62,146 nucleotides of DNA from assembly GCF_023218075.1 (NCBI RefSeq), contig NZ_JALPTB010000041.1, positions 1 to 62,146 on the forward strand, read 5' to 3'. How positions within the stretch are numbered: position 1 is the first letter of the stretch; each line of letters begins with the position of its first letter. The DNA comes from Rhodococcus sp. HM1 (GTDB lineage: Bacteria; Actinomycetota; Actinomycetes; Mycobacteriales; Mycobacteriaceae). The translations under genes were made by a program, and so were the position numbers. Under the pieces are notes generated by a model. It did not search any database and had not been told where the DNA came from. It was given only the letters and a program-made list of their open reading frames with translations. Of the stretch, positions 22,795 to 30,873 are shown in pieces.

Positions 22795-22992
22795 GAATCC
22801 ACTTGGCAGACTTTGGCAGAGCACCTGGATGTGCAGCAGATCCTCGATCTGATCTTCACCATCGGCAGCTACGACACGCTGGCCCGCATGTTCACGTCGC
22901 TGCAACTCGGGATCGACGACGACATCGTCGACCTGATGAAGTTGCCGACGACTCCGCCCGAAACCGATGACGGGACCGTTCACCCGGTCTGA
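22795..22992 (+). pseudogene. C-terminal remnant of a carboxymuconolactone decarboxylase-family protein
   Basis: From about 22795 the plus frame reads S-T-W-Q-T-L-A-E-H-L-D-x-Q-Q-I-L-D-L-I-F-T-I-G-S-Y-D-T-L-A and continues to a stop at 22992. This matches the end of carboxymuconolactone decarboxylase/AhpD-like proteins. The N-terminal part with the catalytic cysteines is missing. It abuts the TetR-like remnant; both genes have lost their 5' ends at the same point. Confidence 0.6.
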
Positions 22993-23008
22993 GCAGGTGA
23001 ACGGTCCC
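22972..23008. terminator. terminator hairpin between remnant and isomerase gene
   Basis: Perfect 13 bp inverted repeat (arms 22972-22984 and 22996-23008) with an 11 nt loop. It overlaps the last codons of the plus-strand remnant and lies downstream of the minus-strand isomerase gene, so it can act in both directions. Confidence 0.7.
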
Positions 23009-23031
23009 ATCACCGGGAGTGGGGGCGGGCG

Positions 23032-23745
23032 TCAGAGCCAGCGGGGAGGAGTGGCCTCTCCACCGGTGACACCGACGGCGCCGCGGCCGGCGGCCCAGCG
23101 CACGACGCCGGCGAGCGTACCGCGCACGGTGTGCTCGACGGGAGCGTCCTCGATCACGCGCAGCGGTTCGCGGCCGTCGACCTCGAGGACGAGACCCACA
23201 CCGAGGTCCTTCTTCCGCCACATACCGACGATGTCGTCGAGCAGCGAATCGAGAACCACCGCAGGGAAATCACCGAAGCGGCCACCGTTGCCGAGGTCGA
23301 CGGCGTGGATCCACACCTCACGGGTGCGCATCCACGCGGTTTCCTCGGCCGGCACCGTCCGGCCCTGCGCGGTACGGACCTGCGCCTGCCACGCCGACTC
23401 CGGAAGGTTCCGCCACTTCTCGTCCAACCGGGCAACGGTGTGCGCGAACAGGTTTCGCAGCGCCGCCGGGTTGAGAGTCGCGCCCTCGGCGATCTCCTGT
23501 GCGCGCTGCTCGGTCGACTCGTACATCGGCGTCTCGACACCCGTTGCGGCCCAATCCATCAGCCGGCACAACGCGGCGGCGTTGTAGCCCAGGTGCGCGA
23601 CGAGGTGACGGCGGGTCCACCCTTCGAGCAGAGTGGGGCCGTCGAGCTCGTCGTCGGTCAGTTCCGCGAGACGCTGCGACAGGTAGGCGGTTCCGCGACG
23701 TGCGATGAGCAGCCGCTCGGACAGTTCGAGATCGTTGAATCCCAC
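23032..23745 (-). CDS. mycothiol-dependent maleylpyruvate isomerase
   Basis: The 237 residues match the actinobacterial maleylpyruvate isomerase family that uses mycothiol instead of glutathione. The N-terminal DinB-like helical bundle has L-L-E-G-W-T-R-R-H-L-V-A-H-L-G-Y-N (about 40-56), with further metal-site candidates in the central R-T-R-E-V-W-I-H-A-V-D-L motif. It converts maleylpyruvate, the gentisate ring-cleavage product, to fumarylpyruvate. It is the last gene of the minus-strand gentisate operon, 6 bp after the hydrolase gene. Confidence 0.88.
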   Translation of the reverse strand: MGFNDLELSERLLIARRGTAYLSQRLAELTDDELDGPTLLEGWTRRHLVAHLGYNAAALCRLMDWAATGVETPMYESTEQRAQEIAEGATLNPAALRNLFAHTVARLDEKWRNLPESAWQAQVRTAQGRTVPAEETAWMRTREVWIHAVDLGNGGRFGDFPAVVLDSLLDDIVGMWRKKDLGVGLVLEVDGREPLRVIEDAPVEHTVRGTLAGVVRWAAGRGAVGVTGGEATPPRWL

Positions 23746-23751
23746 GACGTC

Positions 23752-24573
23752 CTACTTGATCACGGTCTTGTTCTTGACGGTGCCGAGGCCCTCGATGGTC
23801 ACCTCGCACACCTCGCCGTCCTGGATGTAGCGGGCGGGCTTGCGGGCGTGGCCGACACCACCGGTCGTGCCGGTGATGATCACGTCACCCGGCTGCAGGG
23901 TCACGATGTGGGAGATGTAGTCGACGAGCTTGGCCGGGGTGAACACCAGATCGTTGGTGTTCGACGACTGCATGACCTCACCCTCGAGACGGGTCTCGAT
24001 GGCGGTGCCGAGCTGGTAGTCGGTATCCAGGAACGGACCGAAACCGCTGGTCTTCTCGAAGGTCTTGCCCTGATCCCACTGCAGCGTGCGGTACTGGTAG
24101 TCGCGCATCGTGTAGTCGTTGATGACCGAGTAGCCGGCGATGTAGTCGGCGGCGTCGGCCTCGTCGACCTGGTAGGCCTGCTTGCCGATGACGACGGCGA
24201 GCTCGGCCTCCCAGTCGAGCTGCGACGCGGCGTAGGCGGGGACGACTACGTCGTCGTAGGGGCCGGTGAGGGCTTCCTTGAACTTCGAGAACAGGGTCGG
24301 GTACTCCGGCAGGTCGCGGCCCATCTCCTTGATGTGGGTCGCGTAGTTCAGTCCGACGCACACGATCTTGCCGGGTGCGGGAACGACCGGCGCGTAGTCG
24401 GCGGCGGCGAGGTCGACGGTCTTGCCCGACGCCTGCTCGGCCACGGACTTCCAGTCGGCGTCGGCGAGCAGGGCCGACAGATCGGCGTAGCCGTCGATCA
24501 CGGTGGCGCTGGAATCGCTGTCGACGCGGACTGCGGCGGTGCCGCCGTCGAGACGGAGGGTGGCGAGTCGCAT
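23752..24573 (-). CDS. fumarylpyruvate hydrolase (FAH family)
   Basis: From ATG 24573 the 273 residues show the fumarylacetoacetate-hydrolase fold: K-I-V-C-V-G-L-N-Y (about 69-77), then metal-binding E in W-E-A-E-L-A-V-V-I-G, and I-T-G-T-T-G-G-V-G near the end. In this operon the substrate is fumarylpyruvate, giving fumarate and pyruvate. It begins 5 bp after the dioxygenase stop, consistent with cotranscription. Confidence 0.9.
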   Translation of the reverse strand: MRLATLRLDGGTAAVRVDSDSSATVIDGYADLSALLADADWKSVAEQASGKTVDLAAADYAPVVPAPGKIVCVGLNYATHIKEMGRDLPEYPTLFSKFKEALTGPYDDVVVPAYAASQLDWEAELAVVIGKQAYQVDEADAADYIAGYSVINDYTMRDYQYRTLQWDQGKTFEKTSGFGPFLDTDYQLGTAIETRLEGEVMQSSNTNDLVFTPAKLVDYISHIVTLQPGDVIITGTTGGVGHARKPARYIQDGEVCEVTIEGLGTVKNKTVIK

Positions 24574-24578
24574 GGGGG

Positions 24579-25649
24579 TCAGGCTCCTTCGGAGATGATG
24601 GTGCGGTTGAAATGCAGACGCTCCACGATCGGCGCGTCGGAGAAGGCGAACAGGTCGATGCCGTTGTCGGTTTCGAGCGACCACTCGGTCCAGGACGGCA
24701 CCACGATCATGTCGCCCTTGGTGACGTCGTGGCTCTTGTCGGCGAGGTGGAAACAGCCCTGTCCCTCGAAGACCTGGAAGACCACCGAGCCGACGTCGCG
24801 GCGGGCGCGGGTCTGCGCCCCCGCCCGCAGGCGGTGGAACTCGGCGCGGATCGTCGGCATGACGTCGCCACCGGTGGTGGGATTGGTGTAGCGGATCGCG
24901 GCGTGGCCCGGCTCCGGGGTGGCCGCGTAACCCTCGTCCTCGAGGGCGAGCTGCTCGTTGAGCGCGCGGTCGGTGTACACCCAGCGGTAGCACGCGATCG
25001 GCGAGCTGGTCTTGCGGTCGACGCCGACGAGCGGACGCAGACCCGGGTGCACCCACAGCCGCTCCGAGCGGGAGATGTCCGGGGTGCCCTCGTCGGTCAC
25101 GCCTTCGGAGCCGAATTCGAAGAATCCGGTGTCGGTGTAGTTCACGAAGGGGATGTCGAGGCCGTCGATCCAAGCCATCGGCTTGTCGGTCTCGTTGTGG
25201 TGGCCGTGGAAGTTCCAGCCCGGCGTGAGCAGGAAGTCGCCGCGGCGCATGGCGACCGGGTCGCCGTTGACCACGGTCCACACGCCTTCGCCTTCGACGA
25301 CGAAGCGGAAGGCGTTCTGCGAATGACGATGCTCCGGCGCGGTTTCCTTCGGGCCCAGGTACTGGATCGCCGCCCACAGCGTCGGGGTGACGTACGGGAC
25401 GCCGCCGAGACCGGGGTTGGCCAGCGCGATCGCACGACGCTCACCACCGCGCCCGACCGGCACGAGGTCGCCGGCGCGCTGCGCCAGCGGGTAGAGCGTC
25501 GACCACTTCCAGACGAAGGGCACGGCCTTGGAGGTCGGGACCATCGGCATCAGATCGCCGAGCTGGGTCCACAACGGATTCAGGTGTTCCGTCTCGAAGT
25601 CGTCGTACAGCTTCAGAAGCTCGGGATCGACAGGCTCGGTGGCAGTCAT
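24579..25649 (-). CDS. gentisate 1,2-dioxygenase
   Basis: The 356-residue bicupin enzyme opens the gentisate ring to maleylpyruvate using Fe(II). The first cupin has P-E-H-R-H-S-Q-N-A-x-R-F-V-V-E-G (about 104-119) and a later H-G-H-H motif; the second cupin lies near residues 270-340. ATG 25649 is selected because AGGAG is 6 nt upstream. It is the first enzyme gene of the operon and is preceded by the IclR gene on the same strand. Confidence 0.92.
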   Translation of the reverse strand: MTATEPVDPELLKLYDDFETEHLNPLWTQLGDLMPMVPTSKAVPFVWKWSTLYPLAQRAGDLVPVGRGGERRAIALANPGLGGVPYVTPTLWAAIQYLGPKETAPEHRHSQNAFRFVVEGEGVWTVVNGDPVAMRRGDFLLTPGWNFHGHHNETDKPMAWIDGLDIPFVNYTDTGFFEFGSEGVTDEGTPDISRSERLWVHPGLRPLVGVDRKTSSPIACYRWVYTDRALNEQLALEDEGYAATPEPGHAAIRYTNPTTGGDVMPTIRAEFHRLRAGAQTRARRDVGSVVFQVFEGQGCFHLADKSHDVTKGDMIVVPSWTEWSLETDNGIDLFAFSDAPIVERLHFNRTIISEGA

Positions 25650-25728
25650 GAATTCTCCTCTCGGCAACGGTGCATCTCGTTGTCCGGCGTTGTTCCCAAC
25701 CTAGGTGGGTCGAATCACGACAAGCCAA

Positions 25729-26586
25729 CTATTTCTGCTGTGCAGAATACTGGGCGTCCGTTCCCTCGATATCGGCGATGTCGACCTCGATTCCCCGGAC
25801 CGCCGCCTGCATCTGAGCGACGAGCTTTCCGCGCAGATGCTGCCGGTACCGGGTGATCGGCACCGCGGCCGTGACGGCCCCGATGGCCGTGCCGCGCGCG
25901 TTGCGGATTGCCACTCCGAACGCCGCGACGCCGGCCTCCGTCTGCTCCACGTTGACCGCGAACCCGACGTGGCGCGCGGCCTCGAGTTCGTGCACGAACT
26001 CCTCGAACTCGCCGATGGCCATCCGGCGGTCGGTCTCGTACGCGGGCGTCGGCCCCTGGCTGATCCTGGGCTCGTCCGCGGGACGCAGATACAGCTGCTC
26101 GAGGACCGAACGCGGGAGTTCCGCCAGGAGGATGCGCCCGCCGGCGGTCAGCTCCGCAGGTAGAACCTGACCTCGGCGATCGCCCACACGCAGGATCGAT
26201 TCGGTCTCGGCGGTCCACAGGAACCGGGCCTGGGATCCCACGCGGATCACGAGGTTGATCGTCTCGCCGGTGAGTGCCGCGAGTGCCTCCATGTGGGGCC
26301 GGCACATGTCGGTGAAGTCGCGCGTCCATCCCTGCCGGGCGGGACCGACCCCCAGTGCCGGCCCCGGGTGGTACATCCGTTTCTCGTCCTGCACAGCGAA
26401 CCCCCGGTACACGAGCATCGCGAGCAGACGGTGCGCGGTCGACGGGGCCGTACCGAGTTCCTGGGCCGCGTCCTTCAGCCGGAGCGCCCCGGCGTCGCGG
26501 AGCAACTGGAGCAGGCGTAAGGCGTTGTCGACCGACTCGAGCATGTACGTCGGCTTCCGGATCGTGTCCATCGGCTTGTTCTGCAT
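25729..26586 (-). CDS. IclR-family regulator of the gentisate cluster
   Basis: The 285 residues contain an N-terminal winged HTH (about 16-75, with G-T-A-P-S-T-A-H-R-L-L-A-M-L) and a C-terminal IclR effector domain. The gene lies between the gentisate operon and the divergent permease. Palindromes at its own start and ahead of the dioxygenase gene suggest that it regulates itself, the permease and the operon, probably with 3-hydroxybenzoate or gentisate as effector. TAAAGT lies 6 nt before ATG 26586, so its mRNA is probably leaderless. Confidence 0.88.
   Translation of the reverse strand: MQNKPMDTIRKPTYMLESVDNALRLLQLLRDAGALRLKDAAQELGTAPSTAHRLLAMLVYRGFAVQDEKRMYHPGPALGVGPARQGWTRDFTDMCRPHMEALAALTGETINLVIRVGSQARFLWTAETESILRVGDRRGQVLPAELTAGGRILLAELPRSVLEQLYLRPADEPRISQGPTPAYETDRRMAIGEFEEFVHELEAARHVGFAVNVEQTEAGVAAFGVAIRNARGTAIGAVTAAVPITRYRQHLRGKLVAQMQAAVRGIEVDIADIEGTDAQYSAQQK
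25733..25747. promoter_or_regulatory. IclR-type operator copy 1, TTCTGC-N3-GCAGAA
   Basis: Perfect 6+3+6 palindrome in the last codons of the IclR gene, about 85 bp upstream of the dioxygenase start. The identical half-sites recur at 26578-26594. A TAGGTT -10-like hexamer lies between this site and the dioxygenase gene. Confidence 0.6.
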
Positions 26587-26594
26587 AGCAGAAC
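26578..26594. promoter_or_regulatory. IclR-type operator copy 2, GTTCTGC-N3-GCAGAAC
   Basis: Perfect 7+3+7 palindrome that overlaps the IclR start codon and its inferred transcription start and lies about 40 bp before the divergent permease ATG. This placement suits autorepression and control of the permease. Confidence 0.65.
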
Positions 26595-26634
26595 TTTATT
26601 GCACGGAAGGGTGGCGCGCACCCACCGTTGAGGA

Positions 26635-27894
26635 ATGCTTTCCCCCAACGAGGCTTCACCGGCGCGGGCCACCGGCAACATCACCCTGCCCCGCGCCCAC
26701 GTGATCGCGGTGATCGTCTGCTGGCTCTTCGTCGTCTTCGACGGATACGACCTCATCGTCTACGGCAACGTGATCTCGAGCCTGCAGGCCGAATGGGGCA
26801 TCAGCGCTTCGACCGCCGGCACCCTCGGAAGCCTCGCGTTCGTCGGCATGATGATCGGCGCGGTCCTCGCCGGCCGACTGTCGGATGCGATCGGACGAAA
26901 GCAGGCGGTCATCGGCTGCGTGGTCGTCCTGTCGGTCTTCACCACGCTCTGCGCGATGGCACCGGGACCGATCGTCTTCGGCCTGCTGCGGCTGATCGCC
27001 GGTATCGGCCTGGGCGGTCTCGTGCCCACGTCGAACGCACTGGCCGCCGAACTCGTACCGGACAAGTGGCGCGCCGCCGTCGCCACCATGATGATGTCGG
27101 GCGTCCCGATCGGCGGTTCGATCGCGGCCCTGATCGGTATCCCGGTGATCCCCCACTGGGGCTGGCGCCCGATGTTCGCGTTCGCCCTGGTTCCCCTGGT
27201 GATCCTCGTTCCGCTCGCGGTGAAGGTGCTGCCGAATCATTCGCTGCTCGAGGCCCATCCCGACAGTTCCGAGGGCGGGTTCAAGGCACTCCTCGGCGCG
27301 CGGTTCCGCACGATCAGCATCATGTTCGCGGCCGTCACCGTCGTGACGCTGCTGGCGTGGTACGGCCTCGGCACGTGGCTGCCCAAGCTCATGCAGGGTG
27401 AAGGCACCGATCTCGGCAACGCGCTCACGTTCTCGCTGGCCCTGAACCTCGGGGCGGTCGCGGGCTCGTTCATCACCGCCTGGGGCGGGGTGCGCTTCGG
27501 ATCCGTGCCGACCAGCATCGTCGCGGCGCTCGTCGCCGGTGCCGCCCTGCTGACGTTGCTGCTCGACCCGCCGGTCGCCGTGGTCTACCTGATCTTCGTT
27601 CTCGCCGGTGTCGGTACGCACGGCACGCAGGCGCTGATCATCGCGGCGGTCGCCTCCTACTACCCGGACCATCTCCGTGGCACCGCGCTCGGCTGGGCAC
27701 TCGGCGTCGGACGCATCGGCGCCGTCGCGGCCCCGCAGCTGGGTGGCTGGCTGCTCGCCGCCGGACTCGGCGCCGACTCGAACTTCGTCCTCTTCGGCAT
27801 CAGCGCACTGATCTCGTCGCTGCTGTTGACCGTGATCTGGAAGAAGTTCCCCGCCAGCGATCGGACGTTGCGCGGTCCGATCCTGACCCACTGA
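26635..27894 (+). CDS. MFS aromatic-acid:proton symporter
   Basis: The 419 residues have 12 predicted helices and the AAHS-type signature D-G-Y-D in helix 1 (F-D-G-Y-D-L), G-R-L-S-D-A-I-G-R-K in the loop 2-3 and the R-x-x-x-G-x-G-L-G-G motif in helix 4. By context it should import 3-hydroxybenzoate or gentisate. GAGGA directly abuts the ATG, an unusually short spacing. It is transcribed away from the IclR gene and toward the hydroxylase. Confidence 0.9.
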   Translation: MLSPNEASPARATGNITLPRAHVIAVIVCWLFVVFDGYDLIVYGNVISSLQAEWGISASTAGTLGSLAFVGMMIGAVLAGRLSDAIGRKQAVIGCVVVLSVFTTLCAMAPGPIVFGLLRLIAGIGLGGLVPTSNALAAELVPDKWRAAVATMMMSGVPIGGSIAALIGIPVIPHWGWRPMFAFALVPLVILVPLAVKVLPNHSLLEAHPDSSEGGFKALLGARFRTISIMFAAVTVVTLLAWYGLGTWLPKLMQGEGTDLGNALTFSLALNLGAVAGSFITAWGGVRFGSVPTSIVAALVAGAALLTLLLDPPVAVVYLIFVLAGVGTHGTQALIIAAVASYYPDHLRGTALGWALGVGRIGAVAAPQLGGWLLAAGLGADSNFVLFGISALISSLLLTVIWKKFPASDRTLRGPILTH

Positions 27895-27994
27895 TCACCG
27901 ATCGCGCCGCGATCCCGAGTCACCGATCGCGCCGCGATCCCGAGTCACCGATCGCGCCGCGATCCCAAGTCCCCGATCGCGCCGCGATCCCGGA
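27895..27994. repeat. four tandem copies of a 25 bp unit containing a small palindrome
   Basis: Units start at 27895, 27920, 27945 and 27970. Each contains GATCGC-GCC-GCGATC; the first two are identical and the others differ by a few bases. The array begins immediately after the permease stop and ends 35 bp before the hydroxylase start. It could form stacked hairpins or bind a protein. Confidence 0.85.
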
Positions 27995-28029
27995 CTCCCC
28001 ATCCCCGCTTTCACGACCGAAGGAGCGTC

Positions 28030-29226
28030 ATGTCCGATCTGAAGGACGCACGAGTTCTCATTGCCGGTGGCGGCATCGGCGGTGTCGCCAACGCCCTGGC
28101 CCTTGCCCAGAAGGGTGCTCAGGTCACCCTGTTCGAGCGTGCTCCCGAGTTCGGCGAGGTGGGCGCCGGCCTTCAGATCGGCCCGCACGGCTCCCGCATC
28201 CTGCAGTCGCTCGGGGTGTACGACGAGGTCATCGCCAAGGGCGTGCTCCCCAAGAACCTCGTGTTCCGGGACGCCGTCACCGCGGAGATCCTCACCAAGG
28301 TCGACCTCGGCCGCGACTACCAGCAGCACTACGGCGGCGTGTACTTCGTGGTGCACCGCTCCGATCTGCACTCGGTCCTCGTCGACGCTGCCCGCAAGGC
28401 CGGTGCCGACCTGCGCGTCGACTCGGCGGTGCAGGACGTCGTCACCGAGGGCGACACCGTGCGCGTCATCCTCGAGAACGGCGAGGAACACGTCGGCGAC
28501 GTCGCGCTCGGCATGGACGGTCTGCACTCGCGGCTGCGTCCGAAGCTCTCCGACGACAAGCCGGTCGGCTCCGGGTACGTCGCCTTCCGCGGCACCTTCC
28601 CGATGCACGAGGTGCCGCTCGACGAGGAGATCGAGGACGTCGTGGGCTACATCGGCCCGCGCTGCCACTTCATCCAGTACCCGCTGCGTCAGGGCGAGAT
28701 GCTCAACCAGGTCGCGGTGTTCCAGTCGCCCGCGTTCCTGCGCGGCGAGGAGATGTGGGGCAGCCCCGAGGAACTCGCCCACGCCTACGACCACTGCCAC
28801 GAGAGCGTGCAGACCGCACTGAAGTACCTGTGGACCGACCGCTGGTGGCCGATGTTCGACCGCAACCCCATCGACAACTGGGTCGACGGCCGCATGATCC
28901 TGCTCGGCGACGCCGCGCACCCGCCGCTGCAGTACCTCGCGTCCGGCGCCGTCATGGCGCTCGAGGACGCCAAGTGCCTCGCCGACTACGCGGCCGAGGA
29001 TCTGCAGGGCGACACGAAGAACTGGCCGAAGATCCTCCGGGACGTCAACGCCGAACGCGCACCGCGCTGCAACCGCATCCTGACGACCGGCCGCATGTGG
29101 GGCGACCTGTGGCACCTCGACGGAGCCGGCCGCGAAGCCCGCAACGAGCTGTTCCGCACGCGCGACACGTCCAGCTACAAGTACACCGACTGGCTGTGGG
29201 GCTACAGCTCGGACCGCAACCGCTGA
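28030..29226 (+). CDS. 3-hydroxybenzoate 6-hydroxylase (FAD monooxygenase)
   Basis: The 398-residue class A flavoprotein has the G-G-G-I-G-G nucleotide fingerprint (about 13-18), an [16 protein letters not shown] DG motif and the [11 protein letters not shown] motif (about 296-303). The gentisate cluster context makes para-hydroxylation of 3-hydroxybenzoate to gentisate the clear assignment over salicylate hydroxylases of the same family. GAAGGAG precedes the ATG. It is separated from the permease by the 25 bp repeat array. Confidence 0.85.
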   Translation: MSDLKDARVLIAGGGIGGVANALALAQKGAQVTLFERAPEFGEVGAGLQIGPHGSRILQSLGVYDEVIAKGVLPKNLVFRDAVTAEILTKVDLGRDYQQHYGGVYFVVHRSDLHSVLVDAARKAGADLRVDSAVQDVVTEGDTVRVILENGEEHVGDVALGMDGLHSRLRPKLSDDKPVGSGYVAFRGTFPMHEVPLDEEIEDVVGYIGPRCHFIQYPLRQGEMLNQVAVFQSPAFLRGEEMWGSPEELAHAYDHCHESVQTALKYLWTDRWWPMFDRNPIDNWVDGRMILLGDAAHPPLQYLASGAVMALEDAKCLADYAAEDLQGDTKNWPKILRDVNAERAPRCNRILTTGRMWGDLWHLDGAGREARNELFRTRDTSSYKYTDWLWGYSSDRNR

Positions 29227-29236
29227 TCCTGTCGTC

Positions 29237-29287
29237 GAGCGCCGCCTCGCGTCACTCCCCGCCCATGAGTGACGCGAGGCGGCGCTC
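29237..29287. terminator. 21 bp perfect hairpin, convergent terminator
   Basis: Arms 29237-29257 and 29267-29287 are perfectly complementary around a 9 nt loop. The structure starts 10 nt after the hydroxylase stop and includes the final codons and stop of the convergent GntR gene. Confidence 0.8.
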
Positions 29288-29590
29288 GGCGCTCGCCAGC
29301 GCTTCCCGGGCGGTGGCCAGGTCTTCGCGCAGAGCCGCGAGCTGCCGGTGCATCCCGAGCGTCATGTCCCCCGGTTCCGGGATCGCCAGGACATAGGACC
29401 CGCTTCCGCGGCGCGTCTCGATCAGTCCTTCCATCCGCAGCACGTCCTGCGCGTCCTTCACGACGGACGGCGAGACCCCGTAGTGGGCGGCGAGTTCGTG
29501 CACGCCGGGAAGCTGGTCCCCGACGGCCCATTCCTTCCACGCCAGCCGGTGCTTCAGGTCGGTGGCAACGTTCTCGTACTTGTAACCCAT
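29252..29590 (-). CDS. short GntR-family regulator
   Basis: From ATG 29590 the 112 residues consist of a winged HTH (about 1-70: P-G-V-H-E-L-A-A-H-Y-G-V-S-P-S-V-V-K-D-A, then R-R-G-S-G-S-Y-V) and a short helical tail, without a ligand-binding domain. It resembles the YtrA-like or truncated GntR types. It is divergent from the 2-hydroxyglutarate oxidase gene with 68 bp between. TACGGT lies 5 nt before the ATG. Confidence 0.8.
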   Translation of the reverse strand: MGYKYENVATDLKHRLAWKEWAVGDQLPGVHELAAHYGVSPSVVKDAQDVLRMEGLIETRRGSGSYVLAIPEPGDMTLGMHRQLAALREDLATAREALASAERRLASLMGGE

Positions 29591-29658
29591 GCCCGACCGT
29601 AACACTTTTCCGTACAACTGACATTCTCTTTTCGGGGCGGGCACCTACCATTGCGCGC

Positions 29659-30858
29659 ATGAGTGCGCTACGGGCCGCGGTCGTCGGCGGCGGAATCATC
29701 GGTGCCGCAACGGCACGCCGGCTCACCGAGTGCGGTGCCACCGTGACCGTGTTCGAGAAGGAACGCGACCTCGCCGCGCACCAGACCGGGCACAACAGCG
29801 GCGTGGTCCACGCCGGGCTGTACTACACGCCGGGCAGCCTCAAGGCACGACTGTGCCGCCGCGGCGTGGAGTTGCTGCGCGACTACACGGCCGAGCGGAA
29901 TCTGCCCTACGAGGAGTGCGGCAAACTCGTCGTCGCACTCCACGACTCCGAACTCGGCCGCCTCGACGCGATCACCGCCCGGGCCACCGAGAACGGGGTG
30001 CCCGGCATCCGGAGGATCGGGCCGAACGAGATCGAGGCGATCGAACCGCGCGCCCGCGGCATCGCCGCGCTGCACTCCCCTCACACCGCGATCGTCGACT
30101 ACGTCGCGATCACCACCGCTCTCGCGGGTGACGTCACCGCGGCGGGCGGCACCATCCGCACGGGCACCGAGGTCACCGAACTGATTACGCGCGGCGACGA
30201 GGTCCTCGTCGGAACCCGATCCGGCACCGACGCCTTCGATCTCGTGATCACCTGCGCAGGGCTGCAATCGGACCGGCTCGCCCGCGCCGCCGGTGATGCA
30301 GCGACCCCACGGATCGTGCCGTTCTTCGGCGACTACTACCTGCTGCGACCCGAACTCTCGACGACCGTGCGCGGGCTGATCTACCCCGTGCCGGACCCGC
30401 GCTATCCGTTCCTCGGCGTGCACCTGACCAAACGCATCGACGGTTCGATCATGCTGGGCCCCAACGCATTCCTCTCCCCCGGACGGGAGGCCTACGACCG
30501 GCGATCCGGGTCCGCGCGGGACCTGTGGGAGGCACTCGCCTTCCCCGGCTTCGCACGATTCGCCGTCCGCAACGTCCCCGCCGCGCTACGCGAACTGCGG
30601 ACCGCGGTGAGCACCCGCGAATTCGTCGTCGAGGCAGCGAAATACGTTCCCGGCCTCACCGTCGCCGACGTGGTGCGCGGACCACGAGGAATCCGCGCCC
30701 AGGCCATGAACGCCGACGGCAGCCTCGAGGACGACTTCGTGGTCACCGGGCACGGACGGCTCGTTCACCTGCGCAACGCGCCCTCCCCCGGCGCGACGTC
30801 GTCGATGGCGATCGCCGAGTATCTCGTCGACGCCGCGCTGGAGCGGGTCGGTCGCTGA
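29659..30858 (+). CDS. lhgO: L-2-hydroxyglutarate oxidase
   Basis: The 399-residue DAO-fold flavoenzyme has G-G-G-I-I-G-A-A-T-A-R-R-L (about 10-22), H-Q-T-G-H-N-S-G-V-V-H-A-G-L-Y-Y (about 41-56) and P-F-x-G-D-Y-Y, which are the hallmarks of LhgO. It oxidises L-2-hydroxyglutarate to 2-oxoglutarate, donating electrons to the quinone pool or oxygen. TACCAT is exactly 7 nt before the ATG, indicating a leaderless transcript. The divergent GntR gene is a plausible regulator. Confidence 0.88.
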   Translation: MSALRAAVVGGGIIGAATARRLTECGATVTVFEKERDLAAHQTGHNSGVVHAGLYYTPGSLKARLCRRGVELLRDYTAERNLPYEECGKLVVALHDSELGRLDAITARATENGVPGIRRIGPNEIEAIEPRARGIAALHSPHTAIVDYVAITTALAGDVTAAGGTIRTGTEVTELITRGDEVLVGTRSGTDAFDLVITCAGLQSDRLARAAGDAATPRIVPFFGDYYLLRPELSTTVRGLIYPVPDPRYPFLGVHLTKRIDGSIMLGPNAFLSPGREAYDRRSGSARDLWEALAFPGFARFAVRNVPAALRELRTAVSTREFVVEAAKYVPGLTVADVVRGPRGIRAQAMNADGSLEDDFVVTGHGRLVHLRNAPSPGATSSMAIAEYLVDAALERVGR

Positions 30859-30873
30859 TCGGACGCTCGACGC

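Noticed and set aside
23752-25377. A 541-codon frame containing the fumarylpyruvate hydrolase
   Set aside because: The N-terminal 270 codons read the dioxygenase gene in the wrong frame. The hydrolase starts at ATG 24573.
27895-27994. CRISPR array
   Set aside because: The 25 bp units are directly adjacent with no spacers and there are no cas genes.
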